DNA of 42,447 bases from a virus: positions 1 to 42,447 of IMG/VR virus record IMGVR_UViG_3300042861_001339. One strand, given 5' to 3'. The position numbers and the translations under genes were made by a program. Positions 21,782 through 29,979 of the stretch are shown here, piece by piece. Numbering within the stretch: position 1 is the first letter of the stretch; every line of letters starts with the position of its first letter. The notes beneath the pieces are model-generated. The model searched no databases and was not told the DNA's origin. It saw nothing but the letters and a program-made list of their open reading frames with translations.

Positions 21782-22238
21782 AATAAGCTGGCCAACTGGT
21801 AAGTTTTGGTCTTCTGACTATTCATCCTTGAGTGATAGTCAGAAGATGGAAATTGACGATACCGAAATTGAAACGTTTGGCGATGAGGCACTAAGCGTTG
21901 CTGATATGTTTTCGATTTGTAGGTCAAGAAGTCATTACCATACAGTTTTACTGGACGATAATAAGGTATCTGCATATTCCGTTATTAGAATGAAAGATGA
22001 TAAGATTCTTTTAAAAAGGCTTGTTGTTCTAAAACCATACAGAAATCTTGGACTTGGAAAGATCATACACAATTCTATAATACTTCCGGGTGGTTTGTAT
22101 TGCGCTTTCGTTCATGAATCTCACTTTTCTTCGCAGATTTGGCTAAGATCTTTTGGTTGGCGCGCGGTGAAGCTTCAGGACGCGCACTGTGTATTTTACA
22201 GGGATTTGAGAAAGGCGGTGATACCTGAAGACAAATAA
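21774..22238 (+). CDS. GNAT-family N-acetyltransferase
   Basis: 154 residues. The central strand-helix 'ILLKRLVVLKPYRNLGLGKIIHNSII' contains R90-N-L-G-L-G95, the acetyl-CoA pyrophosphate-binding Q/RxxGxG/A motif, followed by the strand/helix pattern typical of GNAT. The substrate cannot be read from sequence. Some phage thymidine hypermodification pathways end with an acetyltransferase acting on an aminomethyl-dU in DNA, and the other genes of such a pathway lie 0.8-4.7 kb downstream. Small-molecule or protein acetylation is the alternative. ATG 21774 has GGGAG upstream and overlaps the primase stop by 8 nt; the earlier frame is not used. Confidence 0.75.
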   Translation: MPEISWPTGKFWSSDYSSLSDSQKMEIDDTEIETFGDEALSVADMFSICRSRSHYHTVLLDDNKVSAYSVIRMKDDKILLKRLVVLKPYRNLGLGKIIHNSIILPGGLYCAFVHESHFSSQIWLRSFGWRAVKLQDAHCVFYRDLRKAVIPEDK

Positions 22239-22261
22239 CGTATTGCTTTCTACAAGCTTTT

Positions 22262-22780
22262 ATGGTACAGGTTGCTGTTATGAAAAATGCTTCAAGCTTT
22301 GATGACGGTTTCAACCCCGGACAAGGAATGGTGGAGCGTTTGGAATTAAAATTGCCTGCGCCAGTATCGGCCAATGAAATGAACTCTTATGGCCGTGGCA
22401 AGTTTTACAGATCGGCAAGTTACAGGAAGTGGATCAATACTTGTAAATTCCTTGCTGGAACGGCACCCGGAAGGGTGAATGGGCCTTTGTACGTCCATCT
22501 AATCATGACAGGCGGCAAGGGCTGGAAGGCTGGCAGGGATTTGGACAATATAATCAAACCGACAATAGATTTGCTAAGATATCTTGGCGTGATTGAGGAA
22601 GACAACGTCAAAAACGTGGTTGGGATTACAGCGCTTTACTTTGGCCCGTCATCCAAGAAAGATGTGGCCTTCTTGAAAGTTGTTGTCAGAGGGTTGACGG
22701 ATGAAGAAGCGCGCAGCAAAGATTTCGTTGGATTTGCTGGCGCAGAGGCTGGAAAGTATTTCGGACTCGATGGACCTTGA
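22262..22780 (+). CDS. rusA: RusA-like Holliday junction resolvase
   Basis: 172 residues. The RusA signature is clear: SANEMNSYGRGKFYRS (N-terminal DNA-binding loop), then GRDLDN (91-96), D103 in PTIDLL and D114 in EEDN, giving the acidic metal site, and 'VVGITALYFGP' strand. RusA enzymes cut four-way junctions, which is useful before packaging. The domain begins near residue 27; start ATG 22262 may be replaced by ATG 22280. The C-terminus overlaps a real or putative gene at 22701 by 80 nt. Confidence 0.85.
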   Translation: MVQVAVMKNASSFDDGFNPGQGMVERLELKLPAPVSANEMNSYGRGKFYRSASYRKWINTCKFLAGTAPGRVNGPLYVHLIMTGGKGWKAGRDLDNIIKPTIDLLRYLGVIEEDNVKNVVGITALYFGPSSKKDVAFLKVVVRGLTDEEARSKDFVGFAGAEAGKYFGLDGP

Positions 22781-23006
22781 AGCTGGTTTTTGGGAGTATC
22801 TTTGCATGAAGATTGCGCCTGAACTATACGCGGATTGCCCAGTAGACACTGAGGTTTGCAAGCATCCACCCGGAAGCAAAGAGAAATTGGAAACGTTAGT
22901 CAGAAGGGAATCCGCTGGACTTTCGTTGTGGAATCCGCAAGATGCTACTTGGGCAAGCGCAGGTGACAAGGAAAATGGGCAGAAGGAAGGGAAGTTAAGG
23001 CTATGA
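22701..23006 (+). CDS. Small protein overlapping rusA (101 aa)
   Basis: Not recognised by family. 'FWEYLCMKIAPELYADCPVDTEVCKHPPGSKEKLETL' (discontinuous excerpt in two parts) has a conserved look; the N-terminal helix MKKRAAKISLDLLAQRL is plausible coding sequence even though it overlaps rusA by 80 nt. If the overlap is not used, ATG 22806 follows GGGAG closely enough to be an alternative start. The last 4 nt overlap ParB (ATGA), so it is part of the hypermodification operon. Function unknown. Confidence 0.55.
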   Translation: MKKRAAKISLDLLAQRLESISDSMDLEAGFWEYLCMKIAPELYADCPVDTEVCKHPPGSKEKLETLVRRESAGLSLWNPQDATWASAGDKENGQKEGKLRL

Positions 23007-23656
23007 AAATACGCGACAGGATCAAGGAATTCAGGCGTGTAAACGCAAACGAAATCCTGCCAAATCCCAAGAATTGGCGGACGCACGGAAAGGATCAAGG
23101 CGATGCGCTGAGAGGCGTGCTGGCAGAAATTGGTTTTGCCAACGCGGTATTGGCAAGGGAAACGCCTGAAGGCCTTATGCTAATTGACGGTCACCTTAGA
23201 ACAGAAACAGCCGGTGACGCAGAAATACCTGTGCTTGTTTTGGACGTGACTGAAGAAGAATCTGACAAGCTTCTACTGACGATTGACCCGTTGGCTTCTA
23301 TGGCTGGAAGCAACGCAAAGGCTTTGGGAGACTTACTGGATAGCGTAAAAACAGACAACTTTGCTGTTGGTTCTATGCTTGCTCAATTACGCGAACAGAC
23401 CATAGATTTCAATGCTATGAAAGATAGCATGGATTCTACTGGAAAGGCTACAATTCTCAAGACGAAAGAAGACTATGAAAATTCATCTGTTCGCCAGATC
23501 ATTTTAGTTTTTGATGTAGACCAATACGCTCTTGTTAATGAGGCGCTTGGCGATTATTGTGATAAGAATGGGATTTCAAGCAATACCGAAGCAATTGTAA
23601 ATTTATTGCAGGAGCAAGGGTATCATGTTACTACGCGTCAAGAAGATTCCGATTGA
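23003..23656 (+). CDS. ParB-like domain protein (hypermodification locus)
   Basis: 217 residues. The N-terminal ParB/Srx-like fold shows 'VNANEILPNPKNWRTHGK', then 'VLAEIGFANAVLARE', 'LMLIDGHLR' (the signature GxxR-like 'iDGHlR'), 'EIPVLVLDVTEEESDKLLLTIDPLA'. ParB-like domains of this type occur in phages next to DNA base-modification enzymes, where a targeting or nucleotide-binding role has been proposed. The C-terminal half is helical and unassigned. It overlaps the dioxygenase gene by 32 nt, a close coupling. Not a plasmid-type partition gene: no ParA is present. Confidence 0.78.
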   Translation: MKIRDRIKEFRRVNANEILPNPKNWRTHGKDQGDALRGVLAEIGFANAVLARETPEGLMLIDGHLRTETAGDAEIPVLVLDVTEEESDKLLLTIDPLASMAGSNAKALGDLLDSVKTDNFAVGSMLAQLREQTIDFNAMKDSMDSTGKATILKTKEDYENSSVRQIILVFDVDQYALVNEALGDYCDKNGISSNTEAIVNLLQEQGYHVTTRQEDSD

Positions 23657-24434
23657 CCTCAATAAGTATAAAAGAAAGTCTGCAACTGAGAACGATTGCA
23701 GCAGGTTCATAGATTATGACGCCGAAATCGAAATTGACGGCAGGCTTGCCATAGTTTACAGGCACCGCCTGCAAGAAGATGGTTTGGAAGAAGTCAGAAA
23801 CTCTTTGACTATGGTGAAATATAACGTTGCTCACCGCACAGGCGGTATGACTTCAACGTCAAGGATCTTTGGATATTCTCCAAGAAATCATGTAAAAAGT
23901 CAGCCTTGCCGCGCAACTTCTTTGGCTATAGAAAACCAAATTGCTCATTCTAATTTATGCAAAACCGCACTGATTGTTGAAAAGATATATTCCGAAATCA
24001 ACCCGCAACTTTATAAAAAACACAAAAACGAAACAGACCAAAACCTACAAGATTCTTGGAAGATGGAAGGCACCTGCTTTACTTCAGGAATTGCCAACGA
24101 TTGCAACCCGTTGCAGTATCATTTTGATTCAGGCAACTACGCTGGCGTATGGTCCGGAATGATAGTATTCAAAAAGCACATATCCGGTGGCCATTTATCA
24201 ATTCCGGAATTAGACTTAACCATAGCTTGTGGTGATAAGTCTTTGCTATTGTTTGACGGTCAAAGCCTTCTTCATGGCGTCACGCCAATCAGAAAAGTAA
24301 GGCCAGACGGAAGAAGGTTCAGCTTGGTTTATTATTCTCTCAAACAAATGTGGAGGTGCTTGGATATAGATGGAGAAATTGACCGTTTGCGGGAAGTAAG
24401 AACAAAGACAGAACGCAAGGATAGAAAAGATTGA
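23625..24434 (+). CDS. TET/JBP-like 2-oxoglutarate/Fe(II) dioxygenase
   Basis: 269 residues. The metal and cosubstrate residues of the double-stranded beta-helix fold are present: H166-x-D168 (QYHFDSGN), H217 (LLHGVTPI) and R230/R231 (RRFSLVYYS). The arrangement is like TET/JBP-type enzymes that oxidise methyl groups of thymine or 5-methylcytosine in DNA. The neighbouring kinase and thymine-pyrophosphorylase genes point to thymine as the substrate, giving 5-hydroxymethyl-dU. No cytosine methyltransferase gene is visible, which argues against 5mC. ATG 23625 has GGAG...AAGGG before it and overlaps ParB. Confidence 0.75.
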   Translation: MLLRVKKIPIDLNKYKRKSATENDCSRFIDYDAEIEIDGRLAIVYRHRLQEDGLEEVRNSLTMVKYNVAHRTGGMTSTSRIFGYSPRNHVKSQPCRATSLAIENQIAHSNLCKTALIVEKIYSEINPQLYKKHKNETDQNLQDSWKMEGTCFTSGIANDCNPLQYHFDSGNYAGVWSGMIVFKKHISGGHLSIPELDLTIACGDKSLLLFDGQSLLHGVTPIRKVRPDGRRFSLVYYSLKQMWRCLDIDGEIDRLREVRTKTERKDRKD

Positions 24435-25171
24435 ACATATTAGAATTTGGAAGGAAGCTGATAGCAACGCAAGACCTTGACCCGGTATATACCATGCTTT
24501 ATGGGGCAAGGCTTGAAGAAAAGTTATTGAAGCGTTGGCTGTTAGCGTATTGGTGCTTTTACCATTCAGGCGTGGCTTCCAAGATTGCTGAAAGCAACGA
24601 TTGGTTCGAGGAAGCCTTGGCGTTATATCCAAATTGCCCGCGTGGCGCTGAAAGGCGGCACTTTCGCGGCAAAAACGGAATGAACGCAATTTCTTTTCTC
24701 AAGGCCAGATTTCCAAATCCTGAAGACGCTGTTACGAAATTGCAAAGCTTATGCCCGGCAACTTTCCCGGTAGTTTGCGCGGAAGTCTTAAGCTGGAACG
24801 GTTTTGGGCCTTGGATGGCTTTTAAGATTTGCGATATGGTTGAGCGGTTGTTGAAGTCTAAAATTGATTTTGGAAGCGCCAAATTAGAATTGTACGATCA
24901 CCCAGCAAAAGCTGCGCTAATGATTGCCCCAAATAGAAATCCAAGCGAAACTGCACGCGCACTTGCCGCCAAGTTAAATGCAGATTATTGCCTAAAAGCG
25001 CCACCAGACTTTTCTAGGCCATTAAACGTGCAAGAGTCAGAAACGATTTTGTGCAAGTATAAAGCGCATCTGAACGGCCACTACACCATAGGGAAGGACA
25101 GCGTTGACCTTAAGAAATCGCTGGTTGGTTGGGGCAATACGGCACAGCGTCTTGTGGAGTTTGTACCGTGA
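24431..25171 (+). CDS. Alpha-glutamyl/putrescinyl-thymine pyrophosphorylase-like DNA base transferase
   Basis: 246 residues. The family landmarks are 'LDPVYTMLY', a helix 'LAYWCFYHSGVASKIA', the signature PRGAERRHFRGKNG (70-83) and a helix-hairpin-helix-like segment 'WNGFGPWMAFKICDMVERL'. This matches the aGPT-Pplase families described in phage genomes; studied members transfer amino acids to phosphorylated 5-hmdU in DNA. The HhH part recalls a DNA-glycosylase fold. It starts at TTG 24431 (TTGA overlap with the dioxygenase gene) and is directly followed by the FAD enzyme. Which amino acid is added cannot be read. Confidence 0.75.
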   Translation: MNILEFGRKLIATQDLDPVYTMLYGARLEEKLLKRWLLAYWCFYHSGVASKIAESNDWFEEALALYPNCPRGAERRHFRGKNGMNAISFLKARFPNPEDAVTKLQSLCPATFPVVCAEVLSWNGFGPWMAFKICDMVERLLKSKIDFGSAKLELYDHPAKAALMIAPNRNPSETARALAAKLNADYCLKAPPDFSRPLNVQESETILCKYKAHLNGHYTIGKDSVDLKKSLVGWGNTAQRLVEFVP

Positions 25172-25935
25172 ATAACCTTATTGTCGTTGGAGGCGGTATC
25201 GTTGGCTCAGTGATTGCCAGATACTCTCAACTCAGCGGGTTGGGCCTTTCTACGGTTATTGACAGCGGCTTCTCATTTTCAGCCAGCCCGGCTGCGGCTT
25301 GTTTGCTCAAAGAGTCTTGGCTACCCAAGGGCCATTATTCCAAGTCAATGGAAATACTTACGAAATTGGCAACCCCAAGAACTGTGACGTTTCAAGGCCA
25401 GCCCGGAAGCGCTTCTTGTTTTACTCCAGAAGACTTGATGGTAAAGCAGCCGGTGCGCGATACCGTCCAAGAAGTTTCAGACGGATATGTGCGCTGTATT
25501 TCTGGAAAGGAATATCGTGGAACCGTTGTGGTTGCCGCAGGAGTTTGGACAAAAACGTTATTGAACGTTGACGTTCACGGCATGGCAGGAATGGCGCTCA
25601 TATATCCAAATCAGACTGAACCCAAATATAAAGTCTGGGCACCGTACAAACAAATCATATCTTTCCCTATCAGGGAAGGAAGGATGTATGTCAGCGATGG
25701 TACTGCGGTGAGGGTTTGGAACCATACCTTGACCAAGCGTCTTCACGAACACGCCAAGGACGTTGGGCTAACTGGCCCCAGCACGTTCAAAATCGGAATG
25801 AGGCCTTACACGAAAGAAAAGCCGAAATTGATTAGGATATCCAAAAACTTATGGGTGGCTACCGGGACAAGAAAGTCTGGAACCGTTTTGTCCGCGTTGT
25901 GGGCTGAGGAATTTGTGAGGTACTATAAAAAATGA
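25168..25935 (+). CDS. FAD-dependent amino acid oxidase/lyase-like enzyme
   Basis: 255 residues. 'LIVVGGGIVGSVIARYSQ' is the N-terminal dinucleotide-binding GxGxxG (residues 8-13), and the C-terminal 'LWVATGTRKSGTVLSALWAEEFV' (excerpt) is the usual FAD closing motif of DAO-like oxidases. In the studied thymidine hypermodification pathways a flavin enzyme acts on the amino acid attached to the base. Its position between transferase and kinase fits that role. Start GTG 25168 (GTGA overlap), with GGAG 9 nt upstream, is preferred over a longer frame from 25129. Confidence 0.72.
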   Translation: MNNLIVVGGGIVGSVIARYSQLSGLGLSTVIDSGFSFSASPAAACLLKESWLPKGHYSKSMEILTKLATPRTVTFQGQPGSASCFTPEDLMVKQPVRDTVQEVSDGYVRCISGKEYRGTVVVAAGVWTKTLLNVDVHGMAGMALIYPNQTEPKYKVWAPYKQIISFPIREGRMYVSDGTAVRVWNHTLTKRLHEHAKDVGLTGPSTFKIGMRPYTKEKPKLIRISKNLWVATGTRKSGTVLSALWAEEFVRYYKK

Positions 25936-26528
25936 ACGTCATAAATATCCGTGGAACTAATGGAAGCGGCAAAACCACGTTATTGAAAAGGCTTGTGATT
26001 GGTGATAAGCTTTCACGCGAAATAGAAATTGGGCCGCATAAAACCAAGGGCCACTACATACCTTCCCTATATGCCATAGTCGTTGGATCGTACGTTGCTG
26101 GCCAACCGATCAGCGGCATGGATCGTGTTAAAACAACCGCTGAGGCGGTTGATGCGGTTATTGCCGCTGCAACCGGTGACCATACTGGCGGGAAGGCTTC
26201 CTGTGTCCTTTTTGAAGGCGTGATAATTTCGACCGTCTGGTCAACTTGGTTTTCTACCAGCGAAATTTTGCGCAAGCACAACGGCATCGGGATGACTTGG
26301 GCCTTCCTTCAAACGCCGGTCTGGCAGTGCCTTGAGCGCATATCGGCAAGGCAAAGAGCGAAAGGCGCGCAGCGAGAAATCGACAAGAAGCTTGTTGAGG
26401 GAAAGCACCGGTCAATCGACCGGATTAGACACAAGGCGATGCTTGCCGGTGAAATAGTTGTAGATTTGCCAATAGAATCTGAATACAATGCGCTTGTTAG
26501 CTTGATCATGCAATCTTGCAAGGCATAA
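25932..26528 (+). CDS. 5-hydroxymethyl-dU DNA kinase-like P-loop protein
   Basis: 198 residues. The P-loop GTNGSGKT (8-15) at the very N-terminus ('VINIRGTNGSGKTTLLKRL') and later basic helix 'ERISARQRAKGAQREIDKKLVEGKHRSIDRIRHKA' (excerpts) fit P-loop kinases of the HMUDK type, which phosphorylate 5-hydroxymethyl-dU in DNA to give the pyrophosphorylase substrate. It may instead be another nucleotide or DNA kinase, but the operon context is strong. ATGA overlap with the FAD enzyme; the small terminase subunit follows after 4 nt. Confidence 0.72.
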   Translation: MNVINIRGTNGSGKTTLLKRLVIGDKLSREIEIGPHKTKGHYIPSLYAIVVGSYVAGQPISGMDRVKTTAEAVDAVIAAATGDHTGGKASCVLFEGVIISTVWSTWFSTSEILRKHNGIGMTWAFLQTPVWQCLERISARQRAKGAQREIDKKLVEGKHRSIDRIRHKAMLAGEIVVDLPIESEYNALVSLIMQSCKA

Positions 26529-26532
26529 AACG

Positions 26533-26952
26533 ATGGCGGGAAAGCCCAAATTTACAAGCGCAAGAATTACTGAAGCCTTGATAAGATGCAAGGGGCTGAT
26601 ATATCTTGCCGCCAAGGAATTACGTTGCGACCCGTCAACCGTACATCGGCGCATCCAACGGAATGAAAAGCTCAAAGGAATTGTCGAGCGTGAGCGCGGT
26701 GAATTCTGCGACACAGCGGAATTGGCCTTGCTCCAAGCCGTTCTGCGCGGTGAAGCTTGGGCTGTTTGCTTCACGCTTAAAACGCAAGCAAAGCACAGAG
26801 GTTATGTCGAAAGGTCTGAGGTCAGGCAAGAGTCAAGGGTGACTTTGACAACAAGCGCTGAGGCACTAACGGATGACGAACTTGCTGCTATCGCCACAGG
26901 ACGCGGCAAAATTACTAATTCAACGCAGGATAGCGAAACGCAGTCTGGTTGA
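26533..26952 (+). CDS. terS: Terminase small subunit (predicted)
   Basis: 139 residues. The N-terminal helix-turn-helix ('FTSARITEALIRCKGLIYLAAKELRCDPSTVHRRI', discontinuous excerpt) is followed by helices and a Ser/Thr/Gly-rich tail, the layout of small terminase subunits that recognise the packaging site. The large subunit follows directly and overlaps it by 80 nt. The assignment rests on position plus the helix-turn-helix; no unique motif exists for the family. Ribosome site AAGG is 11 nt before ATG 26533, rather far. Confidence 0.7.
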   Translation: MAGKPKFTSARITEALIRCKGLIYLAAKELRCDPSTVHRRIQRNEKLKGIVERERGEFCDTAELALLQAVLRGEAWAVCFTLKTQAKHRGYVERSEVRQESRVTLTTSAEALTDDELAAIATGRGKITNSTQDSETQSG

Positions 26953-28354
26953 CTTTGCCCAGTATTCTATGCCTACTTATCAGCCGGGTTGGTATCACCG
27001 TCTGATAAGCGACACCGTTCACGGCATGATTCATGGGCCTTTAAGAAGGCTCATAATTTCGTTGCCGCCAAGACACGGCAAATCGGAATTGATTTCAAGA
27101 AGGCTTCCCGCATATCTTCTTGGCGTGAACCCAAACACTTCTATAATTGCCGCAAGCTATTCCGCTGACCTTGCGTCAAGGAATAACCGTGACGTTCAAA
27201 GAATCATAGACTCAAGCCTCTACAAAACGTTGTTTCCTAAAACTAGGCTCAATGAGGGCAATAGTAGAACAGTTTCTGTGAACTGGTTGCGCAATTCCGA
27301 TTTGTTTGAAGTTGTAGGCCATAAAGGCGTGTACCGTTCAGCAGGCGTTGGAGGCGGTATTACCGGCATGGGCGGTCAGTGGTTGATCGTCGATGACCCG
27401 GTCAAGAATCGTGAGGAAGCAGACTCAGCCACATACCGCCAAGCTACTTGGGATTGGTACACGTCTACCTTTTCTACTCGACAAGAAGCTGATGCAAGAA
27501 TTCTTATTGTCATGACGCGCTGGCATTCCGATGATCTTGTTGGAAGGCTGCTGGACCTTGCCGTTAATGAGCCGCAAGCCGATCAATGGACCGTCATTAA
27601 CCTTCCGGCAATATCTGACAGAGGCGACAAGCCTTTGTACGATCCACGCGCGGAAGGTGAACCGCTGTGGCCAGAGCGTTTTGGGATTGACGATCTGATG
27701 AGGATGAAAGCTTCTATTGGAGAATACCAGTGGAGCGCTTTGTATCAGCAAAAGCCAAGAAGCGGTGGCGGAACGGAATGGCCAGACTCTTACTTTCCCA
27801 AGTCTATATGGTTTGACGAATGGCCAAAAACGATATCATTGAAAACGATAGGCGTTGACCCGTCAAAAGGCCGTGATGGAAAACATGGAGACTATTCCTC
27901 AATAGTAAAGTTGGGGCGTGATACTGACGGCACGCTTTATGTGGAAGCCGATATGGCCAGAATGAATTCTGAACTTATCGTTTCAACGGTATTGGAGACT
28001 CAGCGAAACTATAGGTCAGACGCAATTGCTATCGAAACAAATCAATTTCAAGAGTTGCTTGCCGTCCAACTTCAAGAGCGCGCAAGGACGGCTGGCATGG
28101 GAATTCCGATTGTGCCTATCGTCAATACCGTGTCAAAGAACGTGAGGATCAGAAGGCTTGGGCCTTACTTGGGTCAAGGCCAGATGCGTTTTAAGGCTGG
28201 AAGCGCTGGCACAAAACTTTTAGTTGATCAATTGCGTGACTTTCCTGTTTCAGAGTATGATGATGGCCCGGACTCATTAGAGATGGCGCTGCGCGTTATG
28301 ATTGACATACATAATGGCAAAGCGAACAGGCTAGCAAGGGGTGTCAGGATATGA
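26873..28354 (+). CDS. terL: Terminase large subunit
   Basis: 493 residues. ATPase: PPRHGKS (65-71) is the Walker A-like P-loop of large terminases, and WLIVDDP (170-176) the Walker B. Nuclease: GVDPSKG (Asp329), Asp340 in 'GKHGDYSSIV' and a later acidic residue in 'IAIETNQFQ' form the RNase H-like site. It packages DNA into the prohead and cuts it at the end of packaging. Start ATG 26873 is preferred because it gives the normal N-terminus before LVDFAQYSMPTYQPGW; it overlaps terS by 80 nt. ATGA overlap with the portal gene. Confidence 0.92.
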   Translation: MTNLLLSPQDAAKLLIQRRIAKRSLVDFAQYSMPTYQPGWYHRLISDTVHGMIHGPLRRLIISLPPRHGKSELISRRLPAYLLGVNPNTSIIAASYSADLASRNNRDVQRIIDSSLYKTLFPKTRLNEGNSRTVSVNWLRNSDLFEVVGHKGVYRSAGVGGGITGMGGQWLIVDDPVKNREEADSATYRQATWDWYTSTFSTRQEADARILIVMTRWHSDDLVGRLLDLAVNEPQADQWTVINLPAISDRGDKPLYDPRAEGEPLWPERFGIDDLMRMKASIGEYQWSALYQQKPRSGGGTEWPDSYFPKSIWFDEWPKTISLKTIGVDPSKGRDGKHGDYSSIVKLGRDTDGTLYVEADMARMNSELIVSTVLETQRNYRSDAIAIETNQFQELLAVQLQERARTAGMGIPIVPIVNTVSKNVRIRRLGPYLGQGQMRFKAGSAGTKLLVDQLRDFPVSEYDDGPDSLEMALRVMIDIHNGKANRLARGVRI

Positions 28355-29907
28355 ACATATGGGAACGTTTGTTTACAACCCAGAAAACGCCAAAGCAAAA
28401 GCGTGAAGACGTTGAAGAAGAAATCCGGTTGCGTCATTTAGAAAGGGCAAAACGTTTTCTTGAAAGTGGCCCGTCCAGCGATTATTGGCTCACGGCATAC
28501 GCTAACGTTTTGGACCGCTACAAAGATGGCGGAGTAATAAACTATCCTATTAGCCAACCAACCGATAGGCGTTGGGGCAGCAACTTTCCTTTTTGGACTT
28601 CTGAAGCACAGCTATCGTTGATACGCGCGCAGTCACGTTTGTGCGTTGCGACCAACCCCAACGCTTATGGGCTTTTGAACGGGTTGACTTCTTACGTTAT
28701 TGGTTCAGGCTATACTTACCGTGCCCAAGCAAAGATTCAAACGGGAATCACAGAGGACGTTGTGTTAAAGGTTCAAAACGTTATTGACGATTTCTGTAGC
28801 AACAACGCTTGGAGCGAGATGGAACAGGAATTGTTCTGGCGCAGTAGGGAAGATGGTGAATTCTTTTTGCGTTTATTCCCACAGCCCGATGGATCTTTGA
28901 CCGTCAGAACGGTTGAGCCTGAGCAGATCGTTCAGCCCGGAAACAGCCAATTTCAGAATTGGTCATATGGAATTGAAACAGAAGAAGATGATGTTTTCGC
29001 AATAAAGAATTATCACGTTCATTACGCGGCACCCGGTGGAGAAAAGGAATCAACCCCGACTATGGGAGAAATTGTTCCGGCTTCAGAAGTTGTCCACTTG
29101 AAGGTGAACGTAAAACGTTCCATCAAACGTGGGCTTTCAGATTTCTCTTATGAGACTCTTGACGCTTTTCATTCCGCTGGAAAGCTGCGCAGAAATCTTG
29201 GGGAAGGCGCAGCGGTTCAAGCCGCAATTGCCGCAATCCGCCAGCACGATACTTCCACAGCAAGCCAAGTTGAAACGTTTATACAATCAGCCGTGGATTA
29301 TTCGATTAGTGACCCGGTGACAGGAAAGCCACAAGATTATCAGAAATTAGAATCAGGAAGCTTTTTGGATATTCCGAAAGGCATGTCGTATGTACCGCCA
29401 CCGGGTGCGGCCAACGCTGCGGCTCATTTAAGTATCTTTCAGGCGTTGTTACGTTCAGCCGGAAACAGGCACAACGCACCGGAATGGCTCTGCTCAAGCG
29501 ATGCGTCAAACAATAATTACTCGTCAAGCCTGACAGCAGAATCGCCATTCTTGCGTCATTGCTTAAGGCTTCAGGAATTATACAGAAGAAGCTTCCACAA
29601 AGTAATTTGCGCGGCAATAGAACACGCTTCTGCTTGCGGTATCCTTCCTCCAAACGTTATTGATCACGTTGACATAAAAGCAACCGCACCTTCCGTTGAG
29701 ACAAGAGACAAGTCTATAGAAGCAAACGCAAACCAGATATATATCGCAAACAAAATAAAGTCACCGCAGATGGTTGCGGATGAGCTTGGAATTGATTACG
29801 AAAGGAATGTGCGTGACTGGCAAGAATACGCGGACGATTTTGGACCGCCACTTTCGCCAATGAATCCTGACCTTTCCGCCGGACAAGACCAAGGCGGTTT
29901 CGCATAA
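28351..29907 (+). CDS. Portal protein (lambda-like)
   Basis: 518 residues. N-terminal basic/acidic helix, then 'WTSEAQLSLIRAQSRLCVATNPNAYGLLNGLTSYVIG' (excerpt), 'DGEFFLRLFP', 'EPEQIVQPG', 'VVHLKVNVKRSIKRGLSDF', and a helical clip/wing region ending in an acidic Pro-rich tail. This is the order seen in lambda-type portal proteins, which form the dodecameric ring at one capsid vertex for DNA entry and tail attachment. Location right after terL supports it. ATGA overlap with terL. The next gene begins 72 nt later. Confidence 0.85.
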   Translation: MNIWERLFTTQKTPKQKREDVEEEIRLRHLERAKRFLESGPSSDYWLTAYANVLDRYKDGGVINYPISQPTDRRWGSNFPFWTSEAQLSLIRAQSRLCVATNPNAYGLLNGLTSYVIGSGYTYRAQAKIQTGITEDVVLKVQNVIDDFCSNNAWSEMEQELFWRSREDGEFFLRLFPQPDGSLTVRTVEPEQIVQPGNSQFQNWSYGIETEEDDVFAIKNYHVHYAAPGGEKESTPTMGEIVPASEVVHLKVNVKRSIKRGLSDFSYETLDAFHSAGKLRRNLGEGAAVQAAIAAIRQHDTSTASQVETFIQSAVDYSISDPVTGKPQDYQKLESGSFLDIPKGMSYVPPPGAANAAAHLSIFQALLRSAGNRHNAPEWLCSSDASNNNYSSSLTAESPFLRHCLRLQELYRRSFHKVICAAIEHASACGILPPNVIDHVDIKATAPSVETRDKSIEANANQIYIANKIKSPQMVADELGIDYERNVRDWQEYADDFGPPLSPMNPDLSAGQDQGGFA

Positions 29908-29979
29908 AGCAAAATAGTAATTCCCATGGGGGTGCTAGGCTTTTACTTTATACGTTGCGTCTTATCAGGAATTGTGTAA

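Noticed and set aside
23003-23656. ParB-like gene as a plasmid or prophage partition gene
   Set aside because: No ParA partner and no centromere-like repeats; its overlap with the dioxygenase gene points to DNA modification.
27695-27711. Another CTGATGAG...GAAAG hammerhead-like match in terL
   Set aside because: There is no room for stem II between the two core elements and no stem III, so it is chance sequence in a coding region.
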